A DNA stretch of 64,000 bases from JACKAQ01 sp965227145 (GTDB lineage: Bacteria; Calditrichota; Calditrichia; RBG-13-44-9; J075): positions 4,216,001-4,280,000 of the forward strand of contig OZ245730.1 in assembly GCA_965227145.1 (NCBI GenBank), given 5' to 3'. Below the pieces are notes generated by a model. That model had not been told where the DNA came from and did not search any database. It saw only the letters and a program-made list of their open reading frames with translations. This document shows positions 7,504 to 16,291 of the stretch, piece after piece. A program made the translations under genes and the position numbers. Within the stretch, counting starts at the first letter, position 1. Every line of letters begins with the position of its first letter.

Positions 7504-8847
7504 ATGGAAACAAGAGACATAACGATTGTTGGCGCGGGGCTGGCGGGATCGCTGCTGGCGATTTATCTGGCCAAACGCGGGTTTCGGGTGAACGTGTTCG
7601 AACGTCGATCGGACATGCGCAAAACGGAAATCAGTGCGGGACGATCGATTAACCTTGCGCTCTCCACCCGCGGCATTCATGCGTTGCGGGAAGTGGGCGT
7701 GCTGGATACCATTATTCGCGATGCCATCCCGATGCGCGGGCGGATGATCCATTCCCCGGAGGGCGAGCTCTCCTTTCAACCCTATGGCAAAAATGAAACG
7801 GAAGTGATCAACTCCATCTCTCGCGGCGGACTGAATTGCACGTTGATGGACGCCGCAGAAGCTACCGGAAAGGTGCAATTTTTCTTCAACAAACGCTGCA
7901 AAAAAGTGAATTTACCCGACGGAACCCTGCTGTTTGTCGATGAAACCGACGGATCGCAACAGCAGATCGAATCTGCGGTTACGTTCGGTTGCGACGGCGC
8001 ATATTCCGCCGTTCGTTGGGAAATGATGAAATCCGGGCGATTCAATTTTTCGCAGGATTATCTCGATCACGGCTACAAAGAGCTGACCATTCCTGCGCTG
8101 CCGGACGGCAATTTCCAGATGGAAAAACATGCGCTGCATATTTGGCCGCGCGGCAGCTACATGCTCATTGCGCTGCCAAATCCGGACGGAAGCTTTACCT
8201 GCACGCTATTTCTGCCGTTTGATGGCAGCAACAGTTTCGCCAAACTGGATTCGCAGGTAAACGTGGCGGCATTTTTCAACACCCATTTTCGCGATACCTT
8301 GCCGATGATGCCATCGCTGATCGATGATTTTTTCAGCAATCCAACCGGCGGACTGGTGACGATTCGCGCGTTTCCGTGGTTTGTGAACGACAAATTTTTG
8401 CTCCTCGGCGATGCGGCGCACGCCATTGTTCCGTTTTACGGGCAGGGCATGAATTGCGCGTTTGAAGATTGCACGGAATTGAATCAGTGCATCGAATCGC
8501 ATGGCGATGACTGGGCTGCAGTGTTCAACACATTTCAGCAGCGCCGCAAAATTAATGCTGATGCGATTGCCCAACTGGCGCTGGATAATTTTATAGAAAT
8601 GCGCGACAAAGTAGCCGATCCGGTTTTTCTGATGAAAAAGAAATTGGAAGTAATGCTGGAGCGCGAGTTTCCCGGCGAATTTTTGTCCACTTATGCGCGG
8701 GTGACGTTTCAGCGGCGCCCGTATCGCGAAGCGCTGGAAATCGGGCAAGTTCAGGATCGCGTGCTGATGGATATTTGCAGAAGCCACAAATCGCTGGATA
8801 ATTTGGATTTACAATCGATTTTCGACCGGATTAAAATTTCGCAATGA
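7504..8847 (+). CDS. kmo: Kynurenine 3-monooxygenase
   Basis: A 447-residue FAD-dependent aromatic hydroxylase that uses NADPH and O2 to convert L-kynurenine to 3-hydroxykynurenine. It opens with the dinucleotide fold ITIVGAGLAGSLLAIYLAKR. Next comes RSINLALSTRG, the substrate-side segment characteristic of KMO. The FAD-ribityl motif LLGDAAHAIVPFYGQGMNCA lies near residue 305, and the C-terminal part (about 370-447) is the membrane-interacting region of the family. Start ATG 7504 has GGGAG just upstream; an earlier in-frame ATG at 7468 adds 12 non-conserved residues. Its stop overlaps the next start as ATGA, so the glycosylase downstream is translationally coupled. Confidence 0.95.
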   Translation: METRDITIVGAGLAGSLLAIYLAKRGFRVNVFERRSDMRKTEISAGRSINLALSTRGIHALREVGVLDTIIRDAIPMRGRMIHSPEGELSFQPYGKNETEVINSISRGGLNCTLMDAAEATGKVQFFFNKRCKKVNLPDGTLLFVDETDGSQQQIESAVTFGCDGAYSAVRWEMMKSGRFNFSQDYLDHGYKELTIPALPDGNFQMEKHALHIWPRGSYMLIALPNPDGSFTCTLFLPFDGSNSFAKLDSQVNVAAFFNTHFRDTLPMMPSLIDDFFSNPTGGLVTIRAFPWFVNDKFLLLGDAAHAIVPFYGQGMNCAFEDCTELNQCIESHGDDWAAVFNTFQQRRKINADAIAQLALDNFIEMRDKVADPVFLMKKKLEVMLEREFPGEFLSTYARVTFQRRPYREALEIGQVQDRVLMDICRSHKSLDNLDLQSIFDRIKISQ

Positions 8848-9431
8848 TAGCGCTCCCGCAACAATTTTATGCGCAGGATACGCGAACTGTCGCGCAACAA
8901 TTGCTCGGGAAATTGCTCGTGCGGCAGTTGAACGGCGAGGTTCTCGCCGCAAAAATTGTGGAAACAGAGGCGTATATCGGCGAGGATGATCCCGCCTGCC
9001 ACGCTGCCCGTGGGCGCACGCCGCGAACCGAAATCATGTATGGCCCGCCGGGATTTGCCTACATTTATTTTATTTACGGCATGTATTTTTGCCTGAATGC
9101 GGTCACCGAGGCGGAAGGTTTTCCGGCTGCAGTGCTCATTCGTGCGGCGGAACCGGTTGGCGGACTTGAGCAAATGCGGCGACTTCGCGAGGTAAAAAAG
9201 GATCTGCAATTGGCAAATGGTCCGGGAAAATTGTGTCAGGCGTTCGATCTGAACCGGGATTTGAACGGTGTTCCCCTAACGCAATCGCCGCTTTATATCG
9301 CCGATTCACCGGTGGTTCCGGCCGGCGAAATTGTGGCAACTTCGCGGGTCGGCATTAGCGCAGGCAAGTCTCATTTATGGCGTTTTTTGATTAAAAACAA
9401 CCGTTTTGCGTCACATCCGAATCATCGTTAA
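8844..9431 (+). CDS. 3-methyladenine DNA glycosylase (AAG/MPG family)
   Basis: A 195-residue protein of the alkyladenine DNA glycosylase family, which excises alkylated purines in base-excision repair. Recognisable segments are LLGKLLVRQLNGEVLAAKIV, VETEAYIGEDDPACHAARG (catalytic Glu within ETEAY), RTEIMYGPPGFAYIYFIYGM and LANGPGKLCQAF. Length matches bacterial members. The start overlaps the kmo stop by 4 bp (ATGA). No functional link between DNA repair and kynurenine metabolism is known to me, so the operon is probably a matter of convenience. No clear terminator follows; the next gene starts 188 bp later. Confidence 0.92.
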   Translation: MIALPQQFYAQDTRTVAQQLLGKLLVRQLNGEVLAAKIVETEAYIGEDDPACHAARGRTPRTEIMYGPPGFAYIYFIYGMYFCLNAVTEAEGFPAAVLIRAAEPVGGLEQMRRLREVKKDLQLANGPGKLCQAFDLNRDLNGVPLTQSPLYIADSPVVPAGEIVATSRVGISAGKSHLWRFLIKNNRFASHPNHR

Positions 9432-9619
9432 AGTCAGTATTTTCAGGTTTCTTCAAAAAAAATTCTTTTTTCAACCCGGTCGGTCGGCTATATTTATTTA
9501 ACTTATTTTGGGACGCACAAATCTTTACTCAAAATGGGTTACAGCTCTCCGGAAACATGGTACGGGTTTTTGAAATTACAGTTCGTTTCCGGTATTTAAA
9601 CCATCAAAAAGGAATTAAA

Positions 9620-11305
9620 ATGGATATCATATCAATATCAATCGGACTTTTGGTTGGACTAATTCTTGGAGCAATAATATTTAAGGTCATTCAACAACAA
9701 AAATTAAAAAATGCCCAAAATTCAGCAGAAGAGATTATTGAATCCGCCAAAAAAGAAGCACAGCGCATCGAAAAAGAAGCCAGTATTCAAGCGAGGGAAA
9801 CCATTCAGCGCGAACGCCAGCAGATGCAGCGTCAATTAAAACAGCGCGAAACCGATATTTCCCGAAACGAAGAGCGCATCCGCAAACGCGATAAAGAGTT
9901 GAATCGTCAGGAAAACAGCTTCGCAGAACGCGAAAATGTGCTAAAAAAACGCCAGAGCCAGCTCGATCAATATCAGAACAAATTGACCGATCGTGAAAAG
10001 GAAATTGAATCGCAAATCGAGATGCAAATCAAAAAGCTGGAAGAAGTGAGCAGCTACAATCGCGAAGAAGCCAAACGCGAACTCAAACATTTGATGATCG
10101 ATAAAGCGAAATCGGAAGTGGCGCAAACACTGGTAGAAATGCGCAACGAAGTTACCGACCGCTCGAAATGGGAAGCGAAAGAAATTATGGCGCACGCCAT
10201 CGAACGGATGGCAACGGATTACACGATGGAATCGACCCTCGTTTCTGTGTCGCTGCCAAGCGATAGCTGGAAAGGTTTGATTATCGGGCGCGAAGGTCGC
10301 AATATCAAAGCATTTGAATCGGAAACCGGCGTAAAAGTAATTGTGGATGACACGCCGGAAACGGTGGTGATGTCCAGTTTCGACCCGATCAAACGGGAAG
10401 TGGCGCGTCTGGCGATGGAATCGCTGATTCAAAAGAAAAATATTCACCCCAAAGCAATTGAACAGGAAGTTGCCAGAGCCCAAAAAATTGTTGACGAAAG
10501 CATTAAACAAGCTGCCGAAGAAACGATTAAAGAGCTGAATTTGCGCAATATTCACCCGGATTTGAAAACCTACATCGGACGGTTGAGATACCGCACCAGC
10601 TACGGACAGAATATTCTTCAGCACTCCAAAGAAGTGGCATGGCTGGCCGGAAATATGGCTGCAGAACTGGGATTGAACGTTCAACTTGCCCGCCGCGCCG
10701 GATTGCTGCACGATATCGGCAAAGCGGAAAGCAACGATTCCGAAGGCAGCCACGTGACCATCGGTGTTGAAATTACCAAACGATTCCGGGAGCATCCGGT
10801 GGTGATCAACGCGGTGCTGGCGCACCACGAAGAAGCGGAACCGATTTCGCCGATTTCCGTGCTGGTTACCGCAGCAGATCGCATCAGCGGTGCACGTCCC
10901 GGCGCAAGACGGGAATCGCTGGAAGCCTACACAGAGCGAATTAATCAATTGGAAGATCTGGCGAATTCGTTTGAAGGCGTTGCCAAAACATACGCACTTT
11001 CCGCCGGACGTGAAATTCGCGTGATCGTGTTGCCGGAAAAACTGACTGATCAGGAATCGGAACTGCTTTCTGCGGATATCGCCCAAAAAATTAAGGATAA
11101 TATGGAATATCCCGGACAAATTAAGGTGACGATCATCCGGCATCTCGCAGCTTACAGCACAACGGATGATTTTCTGTCCGATGATAGCGATAATAATTCG
11201 AGCAATAACAACAATAATAACAATAACAATAACCGGCATCAGAAATCCCGCAAAAATCGCGGGAACCCGAACGCCAATCGTTCGGATAACGTGTCGGCAA
11301 ATTGA
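9620..11305 (+). CDS. rny: Ribonuclease Y with a poly-asparagine C-terminal tail
   Basis: A 561-residue membrane-anchored endoribonuclease that initiates mRNA decay. Order of parts: one N-terminal transmembrane helix (ISIGLLVGLILGAIIF), a long Glu/Arg/Lys/Gln-rich coiled coil (about 30-200), a KH domain with the GREG loop (GLIIGREGRNIKAFE, near 215-230) and an HD domain with LLHDIGKAE near residue 360. The normal fold ends around residue 515. It is followed by an acidic/polar tail with ten consecutive Asn codons and a basic end (RHQKSRKNRG). Start ATG 9620 follows AAAAAGGA. A strong terminator follows, so the gene is monocistronic. Confidence 0.95.
   Translation: MDIISISIGLLVGLILGAIIFKVIQQQKLKNAQNSAEEIIESAKKEAQRIEKEASIQARETIQRERQQMQRQLKQRETDISRNEERIRKRDKELNRQENSFAERENVLKKRQSQLDQYQNKLTDREKEIESQIEMQIKKLEEVSSYNREEAKRELKHLMIDKAKSEVAQTLVEMRNEVTDRSKWEAKEIMAHAIERMATDYTMESTLVSVSLPSDSWKGLIIGREGRNIKAFESETGVKVIVDDTPETVVMSSFDPIKREVARLAMESLIQKKNIHPKAIEQEVARAQKIVDESIKQAAEETIKELNLRNIHPDLKTYIGRLRYRTSYGQNILQHSKEVAWLAGNMAAELGLNVQLARRAGLLHDIGKAESNDSEGSHVTIGVEITKRFREHPVVINAVLAHHEEAEPISPISVLVTAADRISGARPGARRESLEAYTERINQLEDLANSFEGVAKTYALSAGREIRVIVLPEKLTDQESELLSADIAQKIKDNMEYPGQIKVTIIRHLAAYSTTDDFLSDDSDNNSSNNNNNNNNNNRHQKSRKNRGNPNANRSDNVSAN
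11204..11233 (+). repeat. (AAY)10 trinucleotide tract in rny
   Basis: Ten consecutive AAT/AAC codons encoding Asn, directly after a Ser/Asn-rich stretch. Mixed AAT and AAC codons argue against very recent slippage, but such a tract is prone to length change. Confidence 0.9.
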
Positions 11306-11318
11306 TTCAACGTTTTTC

Positions 11319-11357
11319 CCCGGGCAGAAAATCGGTTCATCTGCCCGGGATTTTTTT
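11319..11357 (+). terminator. Rho-independent terminator after rny
   Basis: A 10-bp perfect GC-rich stem (CCCGGGCAGA / TCTGCCCGGG) with an 11-nt loop, followed by A and T7. Confidence 0.9.
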
Positions 11358-11468
11358 ATTTTTCCGCAATTACCCATCCTGGGTATTGAAAAAATCCCCC
11401 GAAATGCCTATCTTCTCATCGCTAAACAACAGATAACCAATTAATTTTAATATGTTAAAGGAAAATAA

Positions 11469-12869
11469 ATGGCAGGACAACGCGGTGAATTCGGATCAAA
11501 ATTAGGTTTTGTTTTGGCTGCTGCCGGCTCAGCGGTTGGATTAGGAAATATTTGGAAATTTCCATTTGAAGTTGGCCGTGGCGGCGGTGCAGCATTTGTG
11601 CTGGTTTACCTGCTGTTCTGTTTCATTCTCTGTTTCCCGGTGATGGTTACCGAAATTGCCATCGGACGCAAAACCAACCGTAACCCCGTTGGTGCATTTA
11701 TCGGACTTGGGCACAAAAAATGGAGTCTGGTCGGCAAGTTGGGCTTGTTCTGCGGTGTGCTGATTCTTTCCTTTTACAACGTTGTGGCAGGTTGGGCGTT
11801 CGGCTATTTTCTGGAAATGGTTCAGGGTAACTTTGCCATCGGCGAGCATTTTGGCGAGTTTGTCTCCGATTGGTCAACTGTTGGGCTATATGGGCTGCTG
11901 TTTATGATTGCAACAGCCACAATCGTTTCCGGTGGCGTGAAAGGTGGCATCGAACGCGCGTCCAAAATCCTGATGCCGACGCTGTTGATTATCATCCTTT
12001 TTTTAGCGGGATACGCATTCACGTTACCAAATGCGATGGCGGGCGTTGAATTTTATTTGCTCCCCGATTTCTCCAAATTAGATGGCAACGTGATTTACGG
12101 CGCACTCGGGCAGGCGTTTTTCTCGCTGTCGCTGGGGATGGGCGCGTTAATTACCTACGGCAGTTACGTTTCCAAACGCGAAAATGTGATCAGCTCCGCC
12201 GCAATGATTACGCTGACAGATGTCGGCATCGCATTCATCGCCGGTTTGATGATGTTTCCGTTTGTGTTTTCGCAAGGCATCGAACCCACCGGTGGCGCCG
12301 GACTCATTTTCATCACACTACCGGGAATTTTCCAGACGCTCGGGCCGTCGCTCGGTATTTTTATCGGATCGTTATTTTTTATGCTGCTCTCTTTTGCGGC
12401 GCTAACTTCCACGGTTTCGCTGCTGGAAGTTCCGGTTTCCTATCTCGTTGATGAACACAAATTGTCCCGGAAAACCGCCGTTTGGGGAACAGCCGGATTC
12501 ATTTTCATCATTGGCATTCCATCGTTGTTGGCCAACGGCGCCAGCGATTTTTTCACGAATTTTATGTTTATCCCGGGTGATAATGTGGCAGGGTATGACG
12601 GTTACACCGATTTTATGACGATCATCGGCTATATCGCCAACGATACATTGTTGCCGCTGGGCGGATTGCTAATCAGCAGTTTTGCAGCATACGTCTGGAA
12701 AAAGGAAAACCTCAACGAGGAAATCAAAATCGGTTACAGCGGCTACAGCGGTTCGTTAGTGGAATCATTTGTCAACTTTGCGATCACTTATTTGTGCCCG
12801 GTCATCCTCGGGTTGGTTTTCGTTTTCACGTTGCTGGATCGTTTTGTTGGCATACATTTGGTTGGCTAA
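11469..12869 (+). CDS. Sodium-dependent transporter, NSS/SNF family
   Basis: A 466-residue inner-membrane symporter of the neurotransmitter:sodium symporter family, which imports amino acids or related compounds with Na+. TM1 carries the unwound Na+/substrate site LAAAGSAVGLGNIWKFPFEV, followed by GRGGGAAFVLVYLLF in TM2. SLSLGMGALITYGSY near residue 220 (TM6 region) and SFAALTSTVSLLEVPVSYL near 305 (TM8) are further family marks. About 11-12 hydrophobic segments are visible. Substrate cannot be deduced. It lies between two terminators, so it is probably transcribed alone. The start at 11469 follows AAAGGAAA. Confidence 0.93.
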   Translation: MAGQRGEFGSKLGFVLAAAGSAVGLGNIWKFPFEVGRGGGAAFVLVYLLFCFILCFPVMVTEIAIGRKTNRNPVGAFIGLGHKKWSLVGKLGLFCGVLILSFYNVVAGWAFGYFLEMVQGNFAIGEHFGEFVSDWSTVGLYGLLFMIATATIVSGGVKGGIERASKILMPTLLIIILFLAGYAFTLPNAMAGVEFYLLPDFSKLDGNVIYGALGQAFFSLSLGMGALITYGSYVSKRENVISSAAMITLTDVGIAFIAGLMMFPFVFSQGIEPTGGAGLIFITLPGIFQTLGPSLGIFIGSLFFMLLSFAALTSTVSLLEVPVSYLVDEHKLSRKTAVWGTAGFIFIIGIPSLLANGASDFFTNFMFIPGDNVAGYDGYTDFMTIIGYIANDTLLPLGGLLISSFAAYVWKKENLNEEIKIGYSGYSGSLVESFVNFAITYLCPVILGLVFVFTLLDRFVGIHLVG

Positions 12870-12899
12870 TTATCTGTTTTATTTATATTTAACTTTCTG

Positions 12900-12939
12900 C
12901 GCGATATTCCGATTCCGGGATATCGCGTTTGCTTTTAAC
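12900..12939 (+). terminator. Terminator after the NSS transporter
   Basis: A 12-bp stem (CGCGATATTCCG with its complement, one G-T pair) and a 4-nt loop, followed by TTTGCTTTT. It sits just before the thioesterase start, so that gene may depend on readthrough or on its own promoter. Confidence 0.65.
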
Positions 12940-12958
12940 ACACAAAGGGATTAACGGA

Positions 12959-13462
12959 ATGTCGAAAGAAAATTCAATTGCACCTAAACATTCGGAAATT
13001 GTCAGCAGTTGGGAAATCGTTTTTCCCAACGATACCAACCCGCACGGCACCATGTTTGGCGGCAAAGTGATGGCAATTATGGATAAAATTGCAGCCATCG
13101 CCGCCGGTAGATATGCCGAACGCGCCGTTGTTACGGTTTCAACCGAAGGCATCATTTTCAAACGCCCGATCAGGGTTGGCGACCGGTTGAATATTTTGGC
13201 ACGGGTGGTTTGGGTCGGCACATCCTCAATGGTTGTAAAAGTTGATGTTTACGCCGAAACACCGCTCACTTATGAACGCACCCATTGCACAACCGCCCGT
13301 TTCAACTTTGTGGCGTTGGATGAAAACTCCAAACCGACCGCCGCACCGCCGCTGCTGTTGGAAAACGACGAAGAAAAAAGGGAATACGAATTGGCGGAAT
13401 TTGTCATCAAACAGGCGTTGGATCGCAAACGCAAAATCGAGGAAAATGAGCGGGAGAAATAA
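12959..13462 (+). CDS. Acyl-CoA thioesterase (hotdog, YciA/ACOT type)
   Basis: A 167-residue hotdog-fold protein expected to hydrolyse acyl-CoA to free acid and CoA. The N-terminal half contains the family core NPHGTMFGGKVMAIMDKIAA, with the Asn/Gly/Asp residues of the active site, followed by VVTVSTEGIIFKRPIRVGD and the second strand set ILARVVWVGTSSMVVKVDV. The last 30 residues form a charged helix (ELAEFVIKQALDRKRKIEEN), longer than in many members. ATG 12959 begins the conserved part; an upstream in-frame ATG at 12929 overlaps the terminator and is less likely. A bidirectional terminator separates it from the converging PKS-like gene. Confidence 0.88.
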   Translation: MSKENSIAPKHSEIVSSWEIVFPNDTNPHGTMFGGKVMAIMDKIAAIAAGRYAERAVVTVSTEGIIFKRPIRVGDRLNILARVVWVGTSSMVVKVDVYAETPLTYERTHCTTARFNFVALDENSKPTAAPPLLLENDEEKREYELAEFVIKQALDRKRKIEENEREK

Positions 13463-13525
13463 CTCTATCCGAATTCAATTGAAATTTGGCGTTGGGGTTT
13501 TCGGCAAAAATGGCTGCTGAAAGTC

Positions 13526-13553
13526 TGGTCATGCCTGCAAATGCCGGAATCTC
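13526..13553. repeat. Degenerate copy of the GCAGGAAT palindrome family
   Basis: GGTCATGCCTGC...GCCGGAATCTCC has the same arms as the three units at 5011-5125, with several mismatches. Confidence 0.4.
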
Positions 13554-13611
13554 CCGTTGATCGCATCCGAATCGGTAACGCATGCCACAAAGACGACATC
13601 AGTTTTAACGA

Positions 13612-13649
13612 AAAAAGCACCGGAAATTTTCACTTTCCGGTGCTTTTTA
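13612..13649. terminator. Bidirectional terminator between thioesterase and PKS-like gene
   Basis: A perfect inverted repeat AAAAAGCACCGGAAA / TTTCCGGTGCTTTTT with a 7-nt loop. It has A runs on one side and T runs on the other, so it can work for both converging genes. Confidence 0.9.
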
Positions 13650-13675
13650 ATTTTATGAAAATATTGGATTTACAG

Positions 13676-16090
13676 CTATAAAATCGACGAATCGCGTAAA
13701 TGTTGCGATAGCGCATTCAGCCAATCCGGTTGAACAACCGGCAAATGCAACCGCCGGCGCGACTCACCTTCGTAATAATTATCCCAATCTATCGCCGCAC
13801 CGTTTATCCACATTTTTGCGAGCGTTCGCAAAACGCAAAGGGTATCGCCGCAACGTTCCAACAGGCTTTCCAACGATGCAAAAGTGTCGATTTCCAACTC
13901 ACTTTGCTTTGCAAATGCGCCCAATGTGTGCCCCGGACCAACCTCCAGCGTGCTGAAGATTTGCCGGTCAGCCAGTTGTTTTATCGCGCTGGTAAACTGC
14001 ACAACTGAAACCGTTTGCTTTACCCAATATGCCGGATTTGTTGCTTCCGCACGCGATAATTCGTTACCGCTAACTGCCGAAATTATGGGAATTTTTGGTG
14101 CGCTCAACTGCATATTTTCCAAAACAACCTGCAATTGTTGCAACTGCTTTTGGGGAATTGCCCCGACAACCGGATACGCACCCGACAGTTGTTTGTGCCA
14201 GATATTCGCATGTTTAAATTTTCGGCAAAGCTGTTTGCCCGCGGTTTTGGTGCAGATAAAACTGATCAGCCGATCCGAATGAATCGCGGCAATTTCGCAG
14301 CCTTTTTCCAAAAAATTCGCTGCCTCAGATTCAGAAACACCTGCGGAAATTATGATCCCTTTTTTTGCCCGGTCAAATATTTGTCCGCGAATAATTGCCA
14401 GCGTCAACGCATCTTTGGCTGAAAAAACACCGCCAATTACAGCTGCCGCAAGCTCGCCCAAGTCGTGTCCGATCAACACTTTAGGCTTCACGCCCCAACA
14501 GCGCCACAATTCCGCAAGCGCCAGTTCAACCGCCAAAAGCGCCGGTTGATAATTTTCAAACGCGTTAAATTTGGCGAGCGCGTTTTCAAAATCTGCCGGA
14601 TTCGGATAAAGCATATCACAAATATCTGTGCCGGTTTGGTCGGCAATTATTTTGGCATATTCGTCCATTCGTTCAGCGAAAAATGGCTCACTTTCGTATA
14701 ATTCCTGCGCCATTGCAAGGTATGCGCTGCCGTGACCGGGAAATAAAAATGCGGTTCCCGTTGCATTTTTTGCAGCCACTCCACTCATTCTTTTTCCGGA
14801 TTGTTTCTCCGAAAGAATAGCGGCGCATTCGCCGGTATCTTGCGCCAAAATTGCAGCACGATGTCGCGAAAACGGACGTCCGGTTTGCAGCGAAAAGGCG
14901 ATATCCGCCAATTCAAGGTGTTGATGATCGCGAAAAAATGCCTGAAATGTTGTCATCTGGCGCTGCAAATCTGCCGGCGTTTCGCCACTGAATGTCATCA
15001 GTTGCCACGGACGCGGCGTTCCCGCAGGCTCCGGTGAATGTTCGGTAATTTCCAATTGCAACGTGCAATCGCCGGCGGCAAAAACGGCGCCGCCCCGACG
15101 TTCGCAACCGAGCCCAAGCCACGCGCGCGGCTCAGGATTGTCCCGGAATTTTTCAATATCAGATTTTATCAACGGGTTCATTTCGCGAATCCAGATACCC
15201 GGCGGCACCATTCGCTGATGCACAGCGAACACCAGTTTGGTCATTTGCGCTACATAATTTGTGGGTTCCGCATCTTTATTATTGATTTGCATTTGCACCG
15301 GCACATCTTCCCAATTTGGCGATTCTGCAGAATTTGCCCGCCGGTTTTGCCAACTGCGATGCAGTAAATCACCGGATTTCGGCATTTCCACATAAACCAG
15401 TGATTGCTCCGGTAAATTGTGACTGAATTCCGCCAACCGCTTTTCTGAGCTGTGGGTGGCATTTTGCGATTCCGAAATGGTAATTGCGGATTCTCCCGTC
15501 CGAATGCCGAGCGCCGAAATTACAGCCAAAATCGTATCGTCATTTGCTTTTGCGACGTCGTATTTTTTGAGCACCAGCGCCGGTGCATCGCCAGCAATGG
15601 CGATATCGCAGAAATTATTTTCCAGATACCAGCTTGCCAGCGCAATCGAACGCAGCTCTGCTGGGAACGCTTCCAGCAATTCGGATATCTGCGGCGTTTG
15701 CGCATTGGACGGCACAAATTGCGCCGGACGAATGGCAAATAATTTTTCCTGCAACAAAGGCTGCACAGCCGTTTCCAATTTTCCAAAAACAGCGACCCGT
15801 CCTGCCGGACGTTTTCCGGTATAACCGGCGCGTTCCAGCGCTTCCCAAAGGGTTTTCAAATCACCGTTTTCGGGAGCAAAAACATCCTGTTGTTGCAATA
15901 AATTGCGAAACGGAACGGATGTCGATTGCTGTGAGTGGATATGCGGCGTGTTGGTGTGCCAAAAATAAGACTTGCGCGGTTCGCTGTGGGCAAACCGTCC
16001 GATCAAACGATTCCAATAAGCTTCTATTGACGTATTGCCGAAAATTTTTCCGGCGATGGCAACGATGGCTAAACCTTCCCTGGCGGCCAT
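13676..16090 (-). CDS. Polyketide synthase-like KS-AT protein lacking catalytic residues
   Basis: An 804-residue protein with the order ketosynthase-like, linker, acyltransferase-like, then a short tail. KS fold marks are GLAIVAIAGKIFG at the start, LWEALERAGYTGKRPAGRV near 120 and FCDIAIAGDAPALVLKKYD near 180. The DTACSSS nucleophile segment reads LEAFPAE, the HGTGT segment is replaced by PKSGD, and the third KS histidine segment is also changed. The AT part begins FLFPGHGSAYLAMAQELYES and ends LEVGPGHTLGAFAKQ. Its nucleophile motif GHSxGE reads GHDLGE (Asp543 for Ser), and the AFHS histidine motif is SGAYPV. No ACP is seen. ATG 16090 is preceded by GGAAGG. The long intact frame suggests a maintained pseudoenzyme (scaffold or partner). 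The phosphopantetheinyl transferase gene lies upstream on the same strand. Confidence 0.85.
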   Translation of the reverse strand: MAAREGLAIVAIAGKIFGNTSIEAYWNRLIGRFAHSEPRKSYFWHTNTPHIHSQQSTSVPFRNLLQQQDVFAPENGDLKTLWEALERAGYTGKRPAGRVAVFGKLETAVQPLLQEKLFAIRPAQFVPSNAQTPQISELLEAFPAELRSIALASWYLENNFCDIAIAGDAPALVLKKYDVAKANDDTILAVISALGIRTGESAITISESQNATHSSEKRLAEFSHNLPEQSLVYVEMPKSGDLLHRSWQNRRANSAESPNWEDVPVQMQINNKDAEPTNYVAQMTKLVFAVHQRMVPPGIWIREMNPLIKSDIEKFRDNPEPRAWLGLGCERRGGAVFAAGDCTLQLEITEHSPEPAGTPRPWQLMTFSGETPADLQRQMTTFQAFFRDHQHLELADIAFSLQTGRPFSRHRAAILAQDTGECAAILSEKQSGKRMSGVAAKNATGTAFLFPGHGSAYLAMAQELYESEPFFAERMDEYAKIIADQTGTDICDMLYPNPADFENALAKFNAFENYQPALLAVELALAELWRCWGVKPKVLIGHDLGELAAAVIGGVFSAKDALTLAIIRGQIFDRAKKGIIISAGVSESEAANFLEKGCEIAAIHSDRLISFICTKTAGKQLCRKFKHANIWHKQLSGAYPVVGAIPQKQLQQLQVVLENMQLSAPKIPIISAVSGNELSRAEATNPAYWVKQTVSVVQFTSAIKQLADRQIFSTLEVGPGHTLGAFAKQSELEIDTFASLESLLERCGDTLCVLRTLAKMWINGAAIDWDNYYEGESRRRLHLPVVQPDWLNALSQHLRDSSIL

Positions 16091-16291
16091 TTCACCTTCC
16101 TTGTGTATGATGTTGCGGCAATCCGTTTTTCGGATTACCAATTGGATTAAAACCTTTCACTGCTGCCGCGATTCATTTGCGACATATTTTTTTCAACTAC
16201 CAATCCGGCAAATTCGCGCCGGTCGGTTATAAAATTATCGAATCGATATTGCGAATAATGAACATTTCAAAGAAAAGGTGTGTCTTTATCA

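Noticed and set aside
9941..11377. A 478-codon open frame on the minus strand opposite rny
   Set aside because: The plus-strand frame is unambiguous RNase Y. The minus frame is Phe/His/Arg-rich shadow sequence with no family resemblance.
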